64,000 nt of DNA, from positions 605,253-669,252 of the forward strand of contig NZ_JALJRY010000001.1 in the NCBI RefSeq assembly GCF_024519455.1, given 5' to 3'. Numbering within the stretch: the stretch's first letter is position 1; the number at the start of each line of letters is the position of its first letter. The translations under genes and the position numbers were made by a program. This document shows, in pieces, positions 40,389 to 48,418 of this stretch. The stretch is from Streptomyces sp. STR69. Its GTDB lineage: Bacteria > Actinomycetota > Actinomycetes > Streptomycetales > Streptomycetaceae. The notes beneath the pieces are model-generated. The model searched no databases. It saw only the letters and a program-made list of their open reading frames with translations, and was not told the DNA's origin.

Positions 40389-40460
40389 GCACGCGCGCGT
40401 GCGGCTGTTTTTGACGGCCACGCACGCGTGCAGGTGTTTTTGAGGTCCACGCGCGCGTGG
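40389..40460. repeat. Three CG-rich palindromes, two followed by T-tracts
   Basis: GCACGCGCGCGTGC (40389-40402), GCACGCGTGC (40422-40431) and CCACGCGCGCGTGG (40447-40460), centres 31 and 27 bp apart. The first two are each followed within a few bases by TGTTTTTGA. They fill the space between the NlpC stop and the next gene's -10 box. Confidence 0.7.
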
Positions 40461-40500
40461 CCCGCCGTCGGCCCCGGGGCGGCTCCCTAGCATCGGAGCC

Positions 40501-41490
40501 ATGTCCGGTACCGGTACCTCCCGCTTCCGCGCCTGGTGGGCGCAGCGTCCGCCGGCGGCCGGGGCCGTCGTGATGGCGACCGGCATCGTCTCGGTCGGTC
40601 TGCACCTCACGGGGTACGAGGTGCTGTCCCGCATCGCCTTCGCGGTGGCCTGCGCCTTCTGGCTGGGGCTGGCCGCGGACTTCGCCGTACGGCTGCTGTG
40701 GGACCGGCGGAGGTGGCTCACGGAGGCGGGAACGCCCGGTGCGCTGACCGCCGTGGCCGCGACCGCCGTACTCGGAACGCGGTTTTCCATCGCGGGCCGG
40801 CAGACCGTCGCGGAGGTGCTGCTCGCGTCGGCCGCGGTGCTGTGGCCGTGGCTGCTCGTGCGGGTTCTGGGGAACTGGCGTGGGCGTATGCCCGGGACGG
40901 CGTTCCTCGGCTGTGTGGCCACGCAGTCGCTGGCCCTGCTGGGGGCCACGCTCGCCGCGGCCGAGTCGGTGGCCTGGCTCGCGCACACGGCGCTGGTGCT
41001 GTTCTGGTTCGGGCTGGTCCTCTACGGGTTCGCGCTGGCCCGTTTCGAGTGGCGGCAGGTGGTCATCGGGGCCGGTGACCACTGGATCGTCGGCGGTGCG
41101 CTGGCCGTGTCGGCACTGGCCGGGTCGAAGCTGATCGCCGCCGACAGCGCCCGCCTGTATCTGTGGAACTCCGACGACCGGGGCGTCCTGCGGGCCGTGA
41201 CCGTGGCGCTGCTGGTGCTGGATGCGGCCTGGTGCGTGGTTCTGCTGGCCGCCGAGATCGCCTGGCCCCGGTTGCGCTACGACGTGCGCCGCTGGTCGAC
41301 GGTGTTCCCGCTCGGGATGACGGCGGCGACCACGCTGTCGGTGGGCAGCGCCGTGGACGTCCCGTGGCTCAGGACGCCGGGGCAGGTGGTGCTGTGGATC
41401 GCGGTGGCGGCCTGGCTGGTGGTGGCCGCGGGGACGGTCCGGTTCTATCTCGCCGCCACGTCCGGGGTCACGTCCACAGGACCGCGATGA
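40501..41490 (+). CDS. TehA/SLAC1-like membrane transporter
   Basis: A 329-residue polytopic membrane protein with about ten helices. The first reads PPAAGAVVMATGIVSVGL, the signature of the tellurite-resistance/C4-dicarboxylate (TehA, SLAC1) family of anion channels. No partner genes are visible. TAGCAT (40488-40493) ends 7 nt before the ATG, so the mRNA may be leaderless. The 3' end overlaps the convergent small membrane gene by 23 bp. Confidence 0.82.
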   Translation: MSGTGTSRFRAWWAQRPPAAGAVVMATGIVSVGLHLTGYEVLSRIAFAVACAFWLGLAADFAVRLLWDRRRWLTEAGTPGALTAVAATAVLGTRFSIAGRQTVAEVLLASAAVLWPWLLVRVLGNWRGRMPGTAFLGCVATQSLALLGATLAAAESVAWLAHTALVLFWFGLVLYGFALARFEWRQVVIGAGDHWIVGGALAVSALAGSKLIAADSARLYLWNSDDRGVLRAVTVALLVLDAAWCVVLLAAEIAWPRLRYDVRRWSTVFPLGMTAATTLSVGSAVDVPWLRTPGQVVLWIAVAAWLVVAAGTVRFYLAATSGVTSTGPR

Positions 41491-41821
41491 AGATGTTGAC
41501 CATGGTGAGGCCGCCCACCAGTGCGAACTGGTTCTTGTCGACCGTCTCCTCGTCCCGCTTCACGTAGACGAGTCCCAGGATCACGACCAGCAGCGCGAGC
41601 TTGATGCCGATCTTGATGTTGTTGACGTGCTGATCGTCGGCCTGGTTGAGGCCGACCAGGATCGCGCCGGTGACCAGCATGGTCAGCGCGCCGTGCAGCA
41701 TGCCGGGGACGAAGCGGGCCGTGCCCTGGCCCATCGCCTTCATCTGGGTGAGGAAACCGCCGAGCAGCGCGGCAATGCCGATGATGTGCAGGCCGACGAA
41801 GAGATGGATGAGTACGTCCAT
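41468..41821 (-). CDS. Small four-helix membrane protein
   Basis: A 117-residue integral membrane protein with four predicted helices (about 5-25, 40-60, 70-88, 97-115). It begins MDVLIHLFVGLHIIGIAALL. Relatives in Streptomyces are annotated only as integral membrane protein. Its end overlaps that of the TehA-like gene. Confidence 0.75.
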   Translation of the reverse strand: MDVLIHLFVGLHIIGIAALLGGFLTQMKAMGQGTARFVPGMLHGALTMLVTGAILVGLNQADDQHVNNIKIGIKLALLVVILGLVYVKRDEETVDKNQFALVGGLTMVNIFIAVLWT

Positions 41822-42140
41822 GGTTCCGGAGCCTATTCAGGGGCTCGGGGCCGGCCGACACCGGGCTGCCCTGTCACTCATATGACCTTGCATATATGCG
41901 GCCATAGCACCGTGCCCTCGCCCGCCGCGCCGGAACCGCCGCATCGGTCAGCGCGCCGCGCGAAGGCGGTGGCCCCGGACCGGAATCACAGTCACCTGTC
42001 GTAAAAAGTCGATCACCTCATGCCATTTCCGTACATGCGTTACCGGGCCGTCACCGTCAGGTTTAGCGTCCTCCACCAGGTGACCGGCTCCCCACCGCCG
42101 CCCGGACCAGGGGCGGCCGTCGGACACCACCGCCGAGAAG
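41822..42140. other. Intergenic region with an AT-rich patch, no gene seen
   Basis: Between divergent genes (with the hairpin at 42141 the gap is 413 bp). At 41879-41898 CATATG and CATATATG stand close together in an otherwise GC-rich region and may belong to the promoter of the membrane gene. I looked for a ydaO-type c-di-AMP riboswitch before the NlpC gene and did not find it. Confidence 0.4.
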
Positions 42141-42183
42141 GTCCGGCGGCGGCCCGCTCCCCCTGTGCGGGCCGCCGCCGGAC
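42141..42183 (+). terminator. 17-bp perfect hairpin in the NlpC/P60 leader
   Basis: GTCCGGCGGCGGCCCGC (42141-42157) pairs fully with 42167-42183 around a 9-nt loop, 51 bp before the GTG at 42235. Its place in front of a gene rather than behind one suggests attenuation or translational control. Confidence 0.55.
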
Positions 42184-42234
42184 GCGCAAACCGCCCGCTC
42201 CCCCGGCGGTCGTACGAAAGGACGTGCAGTCCAC

Positions 42235-43311
42235 GTGGCAGCGCACCGCAAGCCCCGACAGCGCTCGCTCAGCGGCCATACGGCCCGCACCGCCGCCACG
42301 ATCGCCCTCGCGGGCGCGGCGACAGCGACCGGCTTCGACGGGACCTCGCACGCCGAGCCACAGCTGACACCGACGCAGGTCAAGGCCAAGGTGGACAAGC
42401 TGTACCAGGAGGCGGAGGTCGCCACCGAGAAGTACGACGGCGCGAAGGAGAAGGCGGACGCGGCCGAGAAGCAGCTCAACACCCTGCGGGACGAGGCGGC
42501 GCGCAAGACGGAGAAGCTCAACTCGGCACGGGACGCGCTGGGTTACGTCGCGGCGGCCCAGTACCGCAGCGGCGGCATCGACCCCGCGGTGCAGCTCATG
42601 CTCTCGGACGACCCCGAACAGTATCTGTACAGCGCCGAGTTCGCCGACCGGGCGGGCCACCGGCAGACGGCCGCCGTCGCTCTCGTACGGCAACAGCTGC
42701 GGGAGATCGAGCAGTTGCGCGGCGCCGCACACATCGAGTTGACCTCGCTGAAGTCGCGGCAGGCGGAGCTCGGCCGGCAGAAGAAGACGATCACCGGGAA
42801 GCTGGACCAGGCGCGACGGCTGCTGTCCGCGCTGCCTGCTCAGCAGCGGGCCCAGGTCGAGCAGACCGCGGGCACCACGGGTCGTGCGTCACGGTCGGCG
42901 ACCACGGCACGGGACGGACTGCATGCGCCCGGCTCCTCCACCGCCACGGCCGACGCCCCCAACTCCCGTGCGGCGGCGGCCGTTTCCTACGCCTACCAGA
43001 AGCTCGGCAGCCCCTACGTCTGGGGCGCGACCGGCCCCAACGCCTTCGACTGCTCGGGCCTCGTCCAGGCCGCCTACAACTCCGCCGGAGTCTCCCTGCC
43101 CCGCACGACCTACGCCCAGATCAACGCAGGACAGCGGGTCTCCCGGGACGAACTGCGCCCCGGCGACCTGGTGTTCTTCTACTCGGGCATCAGTCACGTC
43201 GGCATCTACGTCGGTGACGGTCAGATGATCCACGCCCCGAACCCGACGGCTCCGGTGCGGCTGGCGCCGATCGACCAGATGCCGTTCGCCGGCGCGACAC
43301 GGGTGGTGTGA
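42235..43311 (+). CDS. NlpC/P60 peptidoglycan hydrolase with coiled coil
   Basis: A 358-residue exported protein. N-terminus AAHRKPRQRSLSGHTARTAA and a weak hydrophobic core (about 22-38) end near SHAEPQ, a probable signal peptide. A long coiled coil (45-215) precedes the NlpC/P60 domain (245-358), with Cys in FDCSGLVQAAYNSAG and His in ISHVGIYVGDG. It resembles RipA-type or Swl-type hydrolases that split septal peptidoglycan. GTG at 42235 follows GAAAGGACG. It lies behind a strong leader hairpin. Confidence 0.9.
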   Translation: MAAHRKPRQRSLSGHTARTAATIALAGAATATGFDGTSHAEPQLTPTQVKAKVDKLYQEAEVATEKYDGAKEKADAAEKQLNTLRDEAARKTEKLNSARDALGYVAAAQYRSGGIDPAVQLMLSDDPEQYLYSAEFADRAGHRQTAAVALVRQQLREIEQLRGAAHIELTSLKSRQAELGRQKKTITGKLDQARRLLSALPAQQRAQVEQTAGTTGRASRSATTARDGLHAPGSSTATADAPNSRAAAAVSYAYQKLGSPYVWGATGPNAFDCSGLVQAAYNSAGVSLPRTTYAQINAGQRVSRDELRPGDLVFFYSGISHVGIYVGDGQMIHAPNPTAPVRLAPIDQMPFAGATRVV

Positions 43312-43366
43312 AACCCCCGCCGACCCCGGCCCCGCCCGACGCTCCCCGGGTCAACTCCCCTACGGG

Positions 43367-44086
43367 TCACACCAGTCGGCGTGCCGTCGCCCAGCGGGTC
43401 AGCTCGTGCCGGTTCGACAGCTGGAGCTTGCGCAGCACCGCCGAGACATGGGACTCGACCGTCTTCACCGAGATGAACAACTGCTTGGCGATCTCCTTGT
43501 AGGCGTAGCCGCGCGCGATCAGGCGCAGGACCTCGCGCTCGCGCTGGGTGAGACGGTCGAGGTCCTCGTCGACCGGCGGGGCGTCGGTCGACGCGAAGGC
43601 GTCGAGGACGAAGCCGGCCAGCCGCGGGGAGAAGACCGCGTCGCCCTCCTGGACCCGGAATACGGAGTTGACGAGATCCGTGCCGGTGATCGTCTTGGTG
43701 ACGTAGCCGCGCGCACCGCCGCGGATCACCCCGATCACGTCCTCCGCCGCGTCCGACACGGACAGCGCCAGGAAGCGGACGGGCTGCTCGGCGTCGCTCA
43801 TCAACGGCGCGCAGCGACGCAGGACTTCGACCCCGCCGCCGCCCGGGAGGTGGACGTCGAGGAGGACCACCTCGGGGCGGGTCGCGGTGATGACCGTGAC
43901 CGCCTGGTCGACGTCGGCCGCCTCGCCGACCACCTCGACGCCGGTCTCCTCGGTCCGGCCGATCTCGGCCTGGACCCCCGTACGGAACATGCGGTGGTCG
44001 TCTACGAGGACCACCCGCACGTGACGCCCGCCCGCGCTCCCGCCGGTCGGCTCCACAGGCTCGTTCGTCTCGGTCGCGTCGCTCAT
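43367..44086 (-). CDS. LuxR/NarL-family response regulator
   Basis: A 239-residue response regulator: receiver domain 22-145 (DD at 29-30, phospho-acceptor D77 in VVLLDVHLPG, switch Lys in YVTKTI) and a LuxR-type HTH 170-235 (LTQREREVLRLIARGYAYKE). Its ATG overlaps the end of the kinase gene (ATGA), so the pair is co-translated. It is likely to control the divergent PspC gene and its own operon. A family equivalent is LiaR/VraR. Confidence 0.93.
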   Translation of the reverse strand: MSDATETNEPVEPTGGSAGGRHVRVVLVDDHRMFRTGVQAEIGRTEETGVEVVGEAADVDQAVTVITATRPEVVLLDVHLPGGGGVEVLRRCAPLMSDAEQPVRFLALSVSDAAEDVIGVIRGGARGYVTKTITGTDLVNSVFRVQEGDAVFSPRLAGFVLDAFASTDAPPVDEDLDRLTQREREVLRLIARGYAYKEIAKQLFISVKTVESHVSAVLRKLQLSNRHELTRWATARRLV

Positions 44087-45375
44087 GACGTCTTCTCCGC
44101 CCTCTCCATCTCCAGCTCGACCTCGGTACCGCCGTCCGGCACCGCACGCAGCCGTGCCGTACCGCCGTGTCGCTCCATACGGCCGATGATCGATTCTCTG
44201 ACGCCCATGCGGTCGGCGGGTATCGAGTCGAGGTCGAAGCCCGGTCCGCGGTCACGGACGGACACGAAGACCTTCTTCCCCTCCACCTCGGCGTAGACCT
44301 GCACGGCGCCGCCCTCGCCACCGTACTTGGCCGCGTTCACCATCGCCTCGCGCGCGGCCTGCATCTGGGCACCGATTCTCTCGTCGAGCAGGCAGTCCCC
44401 GACGATGACGACCTCGATGGGGACGCCGTGCTTGTCCTCGACCTCGGCCGCGCTGCGCCGCACCGCCTCGGCGAGGGTGTCGGGCTCGTCGGCCTCGTCC
44501 TTGCCGGTGCCCTCCGGTTTGTAGAGCCAGGCGCGCAGATCGCGCTCCTGGGCGCGGGCCAGGCGGCGCACCTCGTTCGGACTCTCCGCGTTGCGCTGGA
44601 TCAGGGTCAGGGTGTGCAGCACGGAGTCGTGGACATGGGCGGCGACCTCGGCGCGCTCCTGGGCGCGGATGCGCATCAGGCGCTCCTCAGAGAGGTCCTG
44701 GGTCATCCGCACGAGGTACGGGCCGGCGAGCAGGGTGATGCCGACGAGGACCGCGAGGGCGGCCTGGAGCACCGAACCGAGGTGGGCGGCGGAGCCCTGC
44801 AGCACGAAGATCGCGGTGGCGCCCGCGGTGACCAGCAGGACGCCGCCGCCCGCGCGCAGCAGGCTGAGCGTACGGCGACGGCCGCCGACCTCGGCCCAGC
44901 GGGCGCGGCGGGCGTTGTCCGCCTGGCGCCAGACGAGGGCGACGCCCGCGCCGACGAGGACGGTCGGGAAGAGATAGGCCTTGGCGCCGTCGCCCAGATT
45001 CACGTTGCCGACGAAGACCAGCGCCACGACGACCATGAGGAGCAGGGCGACGATCTGGCCCTTGTCCGGCTTGCGGGCGACGAGTCTGCGGCGGCCGTCC
45101 GGTGAGGTCTCGGTGGAGACGAGCGACGGGGGCCGCTGACCGGCGACGCCGCCGACGCCGAGCGGCACGAAGAACCAGAACGAGGCGTACAGCAGCGCGC
45201 CGAGTCCGTCCGCGAGGAACAGCCCCACGAACACCAGCCGCACCCAGATCACCGGCAGGCCGAGATGCCCGGCGAGCCCCCGCGCCACTCCGCCGAGCCA
45301 GCGTCCGTCACTGCTGCGGTAGAGCTTGCGCGGCGGCCGCGGGTCCTCGACTGGCACTGCTGCGGCTTCCGGCAT
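44083..45375 (-). CDS. Sensor histidine kinase with N-terminal PspC domain
   Basis: A 430-residue membrane kinase. Residues 15-75 form a PspC domain (LGGVARGLAGHLGLPVIWVRLVF) with its own helix; about four further helices lie in 100-235. The kinase part has the phospho-acceptor in HVHDSVLHTLTLIQ and the ATP site in AMVNAAKYGG and VRDRGPGFD. This is the NarL/LiaS-type (HisKA_3) kinase group. Fusion of PspC to the kinase suggests that envelope stress is sensed within the membrane. ATG at 45375 was chosen (MPEAAAV); in-frame GTG 45390 and ATG 45411 are alternatives. Confidence 0.9.
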   Translation of the reverse strand: MPEAAAVPVEDPRPPRKLYRSSDGRWLGGVARGLAGHLGLPVIWVRLVFVGLFLADGLGALLYASFWFFVPLGVGGVAGQRPPSLVSTETSPDGRRRLVARKPDKGQIVALLLMVVVALVFVGNVNLGDGAKAYLFPTVLVGAGVALVWRQADNARRARWAEVGGRRRTLSLLRAGGGVLLVTAGATAIFVLQGSAAHLGSVLQAALAVLVGITLLAGPYLVRMTQDLSEERLMRIRAQERAEVAAHVHDSVLHTLTLIQRNAESPNEVRRLARAQERDLRAWLYKPEGTGKDEADEPDTLAEAVRRSAAEVEDKHGVPIEVVIVGDCLLDERIGAQMQAAREAMVNAAKYGGEGGAVQVYAEVEGKKVFVSVRDRGPGFDLDSIPADRMGVRESIIGRMERHGGTARLRAVPDGGTEVELEMERAEKTS

Positions 45376-45409
45376 GCCACCGATGTTCACACGCCCCGCC
45401 GCCCAGGGC

Positions 45410-45528
45410 ATCAGGGTCGGTCCCCGAGACTCCCCTGATCTTCAAAAACGGCGCGGCTCAGGGGCCTTTCGCGGTGTCGGGGTCGGTGTCGAACACTCCC
45501 CCGGTCCGTGTCAGGGCGGATTTCAGGG
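45410..45528. promoter_or_regulatory. TCAGGG repeats in the kinase/PspC divergent promoter
   Basis: Five copies of TCAGGG: 45411-45416, reverse at 45433-45438 (forming ATCAGGG-N16-CCCTGAT), 45458-45463, 45511-45516 and 45523-45528, the last two 12 bp apart in direct repeat. They are candidate response-regulator sites. Confidence 0.4.
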
Positions 45529-45584
45529 TTCGGCCAGGGTCGTCCCGACTGCCATCGGCGCCTCGCGGCGGGCAGCATGGACGC

Positions 45585-47021
45585 ATGACAGATCACGAGC
45601 ACGCCGCGACGGGTCCGGGACCCGGCTCCGGCCCCGGCCCGGCAGCGGGCGGCGGGCCGCAGGACGCCGTGCCCGCCGCGGGTGCCGCGTCGTCGCCGGG
45701 TGCCGCGTCCACGGGTGCCGCGCCCGGCGACACCCTCACGGTCGCGCCTCCGCACCGGTTCCGGCGGGACCGGCGGTTCAAGGTGCTCGCGGGGGTGTGC
45801 GCGGGGCTCGGGCGGCAGTGCGACATGGACCCGGTGATCTTCCGGATCACGCTCGCGGTGCTCTCGGCGACTGGCGGCATCGGCCTCATCTTCTACGGCT
45901 TCGCCTGGCTCTTCGTCCCGTACGACGACGAGGAGGAGAACGAGGTCCGCAAGCTCTTCACCGGCCGCGTCGACGGCCAGGCCCTGGCTGCCGTGCTGTT
46001 CGCGCTGGTCGGCTGCGGTGTGTTCCTGTCGATGCTGAGCAACGCCAGCGTGCTCACCTTCGCCGTCGTCCTCTCCCTCCTGCTGGCGGGCGCGGGGTAC
46101 TGGTCGCAGCAGCGCGGCGCCCCCGACCCCGACCCGCTGGCCGCGCAGGCCGTCGCCGACGCCCCGCCGGAGGCCCAGGCACCGCCGGTGCCCGCCTCCT
46201 ACCCCTCCTGGTGGCGCGACCCGATCGTCAAGGACGGCACCCACGTCGGTGGCACCGGGTATCTGTGGGGTCCCGGGGATTCCCGCACCCGCGACATCAC
46301 GGACGCGGTCCACATCAGCCTCGGCCCTTCCTACCCGCACTGGCCCCAGGATCTGCGGCCCCCGCGTCCGGCCGTCCCGAAGCCGCGCGGCCCGCGCTGG
46401 ATCGGCGGCTGGGTCTTCCTGCTCGCCCTGCTCGCGGGCGCCCTCGGCACGGCCGTGAAATGGGACGACCAGGCGCTCGGCACCAGTCTGCAGACGGGCC
46501 TGGCCTGCGCGCTCGTCGTCTTCGGACTGGGGATCGCGGTGAGCGCGTTCGCGGGGCGTACGGGGGCGGGCTCGGTGTTCCTCGCGATCGTCACGGCCGG
46601 CCTGCTCGCCGCCTCGGCGGCCCTGCCCAAGGACCTCACCACCCACTGGGAACGCCTCACGTGGCAGCCCACGGCGGTGACCCAGGTGCAGCCCAAGTAC
46701 GACCTGGGGAACGGCGTGGGCACACTCGACCTGACCCGGCTGCGGCTGACCAAGGGGCAGACGGTGACGACGTACGCCCAGGTGGGCATCGGGCAGTTGA
46801 AGGTGATCGTGCCGTCGGACGTGACGGTGAAGCTGAGTGTGGACGTGGGCGTCGGGGACATCCAGTTGCCCGGTGACGACAAGAAGGACGTGGACGTGGA
46901 ACCGGGCAAGCACCAGCAGGTCACTCTGACCCCGGCGACGGGCGTGAAGAGCACCGGCACGCTGGACCTGGACCTCCGGGTCGACGTCGGACAGGCGGAG
47001 GTCAGCCGTGCTGCGTCATGA
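45585..47021 (+). CDS. PspC domain protein with LiaF-like C-terminus
   Basis: A 478-residue membrane protein. A Gly/Pro/Ala-rich N-terminus (1-50) precedes a PspC domain (RFKVLAGVCAGLGRQCDMDPVIFR, 60-115, here quoted in two parts: RFKVLAGVCAGLG and QCDMDPVIFR). Further helices lie near 130-180, 290-310 and 320-375. The last 120 residues are beta-rich (LGNGVGTLDLTRL, VDVGVGDIQLPGD), like the LiaF/toast-rack domain that restrains LiaS-type kinases. It diverges from the PspC-kinase operon and probably works with it. ATG at 45585. Confidence 0.85.
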   Translation: MTDHEHAATGPGPGSGPGPAAGGGPQDAVPAAGAASSPGAASTGAAPGDTLTVAPPHRFRRDRRFKVLAGVCAGLGRQCDMDPVIFRITLAVLSATGGIGLIFYGFAWLFVPYDDEEENEVRKLFTGRVDGQALAAVLFALVGCGVFLSMLSNASVLTFAVVLSLLLAGAGYWSQQRGAPDPDPLAAQAVADAPPEAQAPPVPASYPSWWRDPIVKDGTHVGGTGYLWGPGDSRTRDITDAVHISLGPSYPHWPQDLRPPRPAVPKPRGPRWIGGWVFLLALLAGALGTAVKWDDQALGTSLQTGLACALVVFGLGIAVSAFAGRTGAGSVFLAIVTAGLLAASAALPKDLTTHWERLTWQPTAVTQVQPKYDLGNGVGTLDLTRLRLTKGQTVTTYAQVGIGQLKVIVPSDVTVKLSVDVGVGDIQLPGDDKKDVDVEPGKHQQVTLTPATGVKSTGTLDLDLRVDVGQAEVSRAAS

Positions 47022-47250
47022 GTTCCAGCCCGGGAAGCTGGTCATCGGCCTCTTCCTCGTCGCCGCGGGCGTGGCCTACGCCGGGGACGCGGGCGGGCTG
47101 TGGGTGACCGAGTGGTTCGCGGCGATCCCCCTGGTCGTGACCGGCCTGGTGCTGGCCGGTGTGGTGGCGGGCATCAACGGGGCGGTCCGCAGACGACGCA
47201 GGGCCGGCCGTACGAGCACGGCCGACCCCGGTCCTGAGATATCCGGCTGA
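47008..47250 (+). CDS. Small two-helix membrane protein
   Basis: An 80-residue protein with two predicted helices (about 9-27 and 36-58) and a basic tail (RRRRRAGR). Its GTG overlaps the end of the PspC gene by 14 bp, so the two are coupled; a role with the PspC protein is likely but unproven. Confidence 0.7.
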   Translation: MLRHEFQPGKLVIGLFLVAAGVAYAGDAGGLWVTEWFAAIPLVVTGLVLAGVVAGINGAVRRRRRAGRTSTADPGPEISG

Positions 47251-47781
47251 CTAGCGGTAGCCGCCCGCCCGCTGCCTTCGCCTCGCGCGTAGTGCCGCGT
47301 CGACGGAGAACACGGAGGCGCCCGCGAGGACGAGGGGCAGCCAGGCCATCAGATAGGCGAGGTCGTTGCCGTAGTAGTACGGGTCGGACTGCCAGCTGAT
47401 GGTCAGCCACAGGCTGAGGGAGATCAGCGCACCGCCGAGTGCGGCGATGCGGGCCAGCAGGCCGATCAAGGTGCCGATGCCGACGGCGAGTTCACCGAAG
47501 GCGATGGTGTAGCCGAAGCCGACGGGGCTCTTCAGGGACAGGTCGACCAGGGCCGGGATGGCGGACGAGTCGCGGACCGCGCGCATCGTCTCGCCGACCG
47601 ACCCCGCACCGGAGGCCTTCATGAAGGCGCTGTCGGTGAGTTTGTCCAGGCCCGCGTAGATGAAGGTGACGCCCAGGAACACGCGCAGTGGGAGAAGGGC
47701 GTATCGGGTGGCGGTGTCCCGCCAGCTCCGGTCGCCGTCGAGGTAGGGGGTTTGCGTATCCATTCGAGTGCCGTGAGTCAT
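47251..47781 (-). CDS. DoxX family membrane protein
   Basis: A 176-residue membrane protein with four helices and the DoxX pattern (RVFLGVTFIYAGLDKLTD, GFGYTIAFGELAVGIGTLIGL, LSLWLTISW). DoxX proteins are linked to redox and membrane oxidoreductase complexes. ATG at 47781 follows GGCTAAGGGCG; the ATG at 47763 is a possible alternative. It ends directly against the small membrane gene. Confidence 0.85.
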   Translation of the reverse strand: MTHGTRMDTQTPYLDGDRSWRDTATRYALLPLRVFLGVTFIYAGLDKLTDSAFMKASGAGSVGETMRAVRDSSAIPALVDLSLKSPVGFGYTIAFGELAVGIGTLIGLLARIAALGGALISLSLWLTISWQSDPYYYGNDLAYLMAWLPLVLAGASVFSVDAALRARRRQRAGGYR

Positions 47782-47921
47782 CGCCCTTAGCCGCCTCTCG
47801 CCCGCCGTTGACCCCTCAACAGACCATACGTACGAAAAGGGGGACCCGCTCAACCATGCTTCGGACAGTTTTTCGGACTTCTGCCGCGTTCGGGCGGCGA
47901 TCGACGACGTTCCACGGATAT

Positions 47922-48410
47922 TCAGATGTGGGCGCGGACCTGCCGCACGGGGTGCCCGAGGGCTTCGGCGACGGCCGACAGTTCGTCATCGCCGAACCAG
48001 ATGAGGCGTCCCGGGTTCCAGACGGCGATCTCGAAACGGGCGAAGCCGCACGGCCAGTCGTAGTCGAGGGCGTCCAGGGAGGTGGCGGCGGCGCAGCAGG
48101 GGACCGTCACGGCGAGGGTCGGGAAGCCGTGCGGGTGGTGCTCGACCAGGTCGGCGTACCACTCCCTGTCGATCGGGGCACCGCAGTGGGAGCAGCCGAT
48201 GCGTTGCAGGTTGCCTCCGCAGTCCACGACGGTCGGGGCGGCGTACCAATCGACGTCGATCCGCGGATCGACGTCGGCGTCCGGCTCGTCCGCAGCGGCC
48301 CCGTGGTGCGCGGACAGCCGGGTCACCAGGGCCGCCGCGCGCTCGCCTGCCGCTCGCCCGGGCTGCCAGTGGGGGTCGGTCGGGATGACCGACAGGACGT
48401 CCTCGCTCAT
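47922..48410 (-). CDS. Unknown protein with cysteine pairs
   Basis: A 162-residue soluble protein. It carries VDCGGNLQRIGCSHCGAPID, a later Cys-Cys in VTVPCCAAATS and a Cys in DWPCGFARFEIAVWNPGR, which together could bind one zinc ion. I recall similar unnamed proteins in Streptomyces but no function. It follows the large membrane gene by 8 bp, so it is in its operon. Confidence 0.72.
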   Translation of the reverse strand: MSEDVLSVIPTDPHWQPGRAAGERAAALVTRLSAHHGAAADEPDADVDPRIDVDWYAAPTVVDCGGNLQRIGCSHCGAPIDREWYADLVEHHPHGFPTLAVTVPCCAAATSLDALDYDWPCGFARFEIAVWNPGRLIWFGDDELSAVAEALGHPVRQVRAHI

Positions 48411-48418
48411 GGACCGGG

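Noticed and set aside
41822..42234. ydaO-type c-di-AMP riboswitch before the NlpC/P60 gene
   Set aside because: Expected, as such hydrolases often carry it, but the conserved GGGTGAATC-type core was not found here or at 39316-39547.
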